Below, in pieces: positions 63,801 through 64,000 of a DNA stretch of 64,000 nt. The position numbers and the translations under genes were made by a program. Position 1 is the stretch's first letter, and each line of letters starts with the position of its first letter. Location: NCBI GenBank assembly GCA_013298595.1, contig JAAFIG010000001.1:62001-126000 (forward strand). The letters are read 5' to 3'. The stretch is from Deinococcales bacterium (GTDB lineage: Bacteria > Deinococcota > Deinococci > Deinococcales > JAAFIG01). The notes under the pieces are model-generated. The model ran no database searches and was not told the DNA's origin. It saw nothing but the letters and a program-made list of their open reading frames with translations.

Positions 63801-64000
63801 CACTGCTCGAGCCAAGCATCAAACATAGGCATGGGTTCAACCCGAAGTTCGCTAAGTAATTCACCACGGTATAACTCGAGGGCAGTTTCTAAATTACCAT
63901 TTTTAACTGCCGCTTCAAATAACTGCACATCGGTGTTAAGCCCATGTTGTAGACACACTTGGTCTTCAGGGGTTTGTAGTACATCGCGCAGACCTGCCTC
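60812..64000 (-). CDS. BTAD/AAA-ATPase/TPR transcriptional activator (SARP-like), N terminus beyond the window
   Basis: The frame is open to the right edge, so the N-terminal part, where a winged-helix DNA-binding domain would lie, is missing. The visible ~1060 residues begin with a BTAD domain (LETALELYRGELLSELRVEPMPMFDAWLEQWRGRL … HREVMRLQHLLGQREAALRQFEQCKRIL). A STAND-type AAA ATPase follows (Walker A TLVLGEAGIGKTRLLEVF; Walker B NIIIFEDIHWADDSSLEL), and then ~550 residues of TPR-like helices. No LuxR-type HTH at the C terminus. Such proteins are large signal-integrating activators; targets are unknown. Confidence 0.88.
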   Translation of the reverse strand, partial: EAGLRDVLQTPEDQVCLQHGLNTDVQLFEAAVKNGNLETALELYRGELLSELRVEPMPMFDAWLEQWRGRLSEQRKHLQLELAECFQTKGDWTRALELHQAVLQIDPLQEAQHREVMRLQHLLGQREAALRQFEQCKRILHTELGLEPLPITLQLAQQIRLAQRSSPLESAESAQVLVAPTWVAPFVGRTVALAMLEGSLTPLTLVLGEAGIGKTRLLEVFAPQALRVQFKAVSSQTPFYAIAESLRQALNNPEIRERFDTLEAIWQLEAARLMPELLPKSPKRPAQERRVFLEGLTQVVLCCVTNIIIFEDIHWADDSSLELLAHLSRRVMGEPDAWRIVATARPEELSHQTQDLLEILRQDQLLTNFPLEPLSLLEVQQLANSINANADLAQNLFTATAGNSFYICETLRHWLENNADTGIAPSVRRAVLQRVEKLGKATQRLLETAALSQDGFCLEDIQPATALSEWESLEGLEQAVQAHIVIARESGYGFVHEITRAALQSTLSLERQRLIHSKLAVSLEQTNADAARIAGHLEQSGNAQKAVPWRIQAAKQAEQVYAHNQALEQYRMAMQFANRKDLFTLYQDQVRVMTALGLSQERSVVLEEMNRLALEFQNLQWQVLAQLHLAQHLNQTRQYRLAISTIDTLLAQHNLSSQDLAWAWLERGIGWFRLGELSTGKHDLSDALKHEDLLEPSTHAEIHSCLRVIALYEGEVAVAEYHVAREMEIAVRFGSVSGKLGATTGMARIAMIKGEVLRATRMLQESLALAMQIGRVGEQLYAQMWLSYNQIRLGQWVEAEINIQHAMTLAVQSDDKLTLVRLLLMQARLQNIQGQLGTALDSAQHALKLAKTVSAVAEIIALRRLATLLLDLGDTQQAQQHFQLALQHAQHVQSKAYYCSLETGLLRCAIKCKDRHASQTHLANALEFKSLAEHNEQTDLRFVQVKYLLWSGNINEAKVLLEPLRSSKFPEDQWRFWKFELQRQIISKTSGDVVQALQLVQSSPANPSTLKLRYVLLKILENTSAKKYQYFQRATKKLMLEMTDSLIGYPDLQTAFGELFID

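Larger units (their letters stand above)
1..64000. repeat. CTCGAG highly iterated palindrome, spread over the whole window
   Basis: The hexamer CTCGAG recurs throughout, inside genes on both strands and in spacers. I counted 13 copies in positions 1-1500 and 24 in the polymerase gene at 19.1-21.3 kb. Chance at this base composition gives about one per 5 kb. Flanking bases vary, so the repeat unit is the hexamer. In genes it is read in all three frames: Leu-Glu (CTC GAG) most often, also x-Arg-x and Ser-Ser/Arg. Clear gaps are 2.94-3.99 kb (start of rpsA to rpmB) and 57.73-58.74 kb. The behaviour resembles the cyanobacterial HIP1 palindrome. Its function here is unknown. Confidence 0.95.

Noticed and set aside
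1-64000. CTCGAG copies as a CRISPR array or as IS-element ends
   Set aside because: They are single hexamers with irregular spacing and variable flanks, with no spacers, transposase or target duplications.

Overview
This is a piece of bacterial chromosome with no rRNA or tRNA genes, no CRISPR array and no insertion sequence that I can see. By eye the GC content is in the mid-40s %. The bL28 protein resembles my memory of the Deinococcus form. Many genes also carry a TANNNT -10 box only 5-9 bases upstream of the start codon, the signature of leaderless mRNAs that are abundant in Deinococcus. I therefore lean towards a low-GC member of the Deinococcota, held loosely. The most striking base-level property is the palindrome CTCGAG. 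I counted 13 copies in the first 1.5 kb and 24 in the 2.2-kb family-B polymerase gene, against roughly 0.2 per kb expected.

Layout. At 0-4.5 kb are a truncated membrane protein, a Uma2 nuclease, divergent rpsA and rpmB, and an Ig-like lipoprotein. At 4.5-8.7 kb are an MFS transporter divergent from a MerR-like regulator, a DinB-PDZ fusion and a sulfatase. At 9-13.8 kb five genes run co-directionally: YHYH lipoprotein, HupE/UreJ-like membrane protein, second YHYH protein, response regulator, sensor kinase. At 13.9-17.6 kb are a ThuA-like protein, a zinc-ribbon protein and sucCD. At 17.7-22.6 kb are a SHOCT-like membrane protein, a small unknown gene with a family-B DNA polymerase, and an ArsR/AHSA1/VOC module with two matching operators. 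At 22.7-28 kb are a kinase-propeller protein, secreted proteins, a peroxiredoxin and an overlapping xisH-xisI-TRIC operon. At 28-35.5 kb are relA/spoT, tmk, a WD40 protein, a LysE-decarboxylase-GNAT operon and an EamA exporter. The EamA exporter shares a tiny divergent promoter with a MocR regulator (35.5 kb).

At 36.9-44 kb are two anchored solute-binding proteins and two tandem S9 peptidases. At 44-50.7 kb are pdxH, an FAD oxidoreductase, pterin dehydratase, a HAD phosphatase, an aldehyde dehydrogenase, a bacilliredoxin fusion, a CPBP protease and a CobW GTPase. At 51-57.6 kb are an HD-GYP protein, a frameshifted small gene, a fatty-acyl-CoA ligase and an alpha-amylase. At 58-64 kb are an unrecognised CTCGAG-free gene, a TetR/DUF418 pair with two operators, and a large BTAD/AAA/TPR regulator cut by the right edge.

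Most of the window is housekeeping, uptake and local regulation, not a mobile island. The features worth most attention are the CTCGAG motif, the leaderless promoter architecture, the YHYH/HupE/two-component cluster and several unusual domain fusions. Many start codons were chosen from the -10 spacing and therefore differ from the longest open frame.
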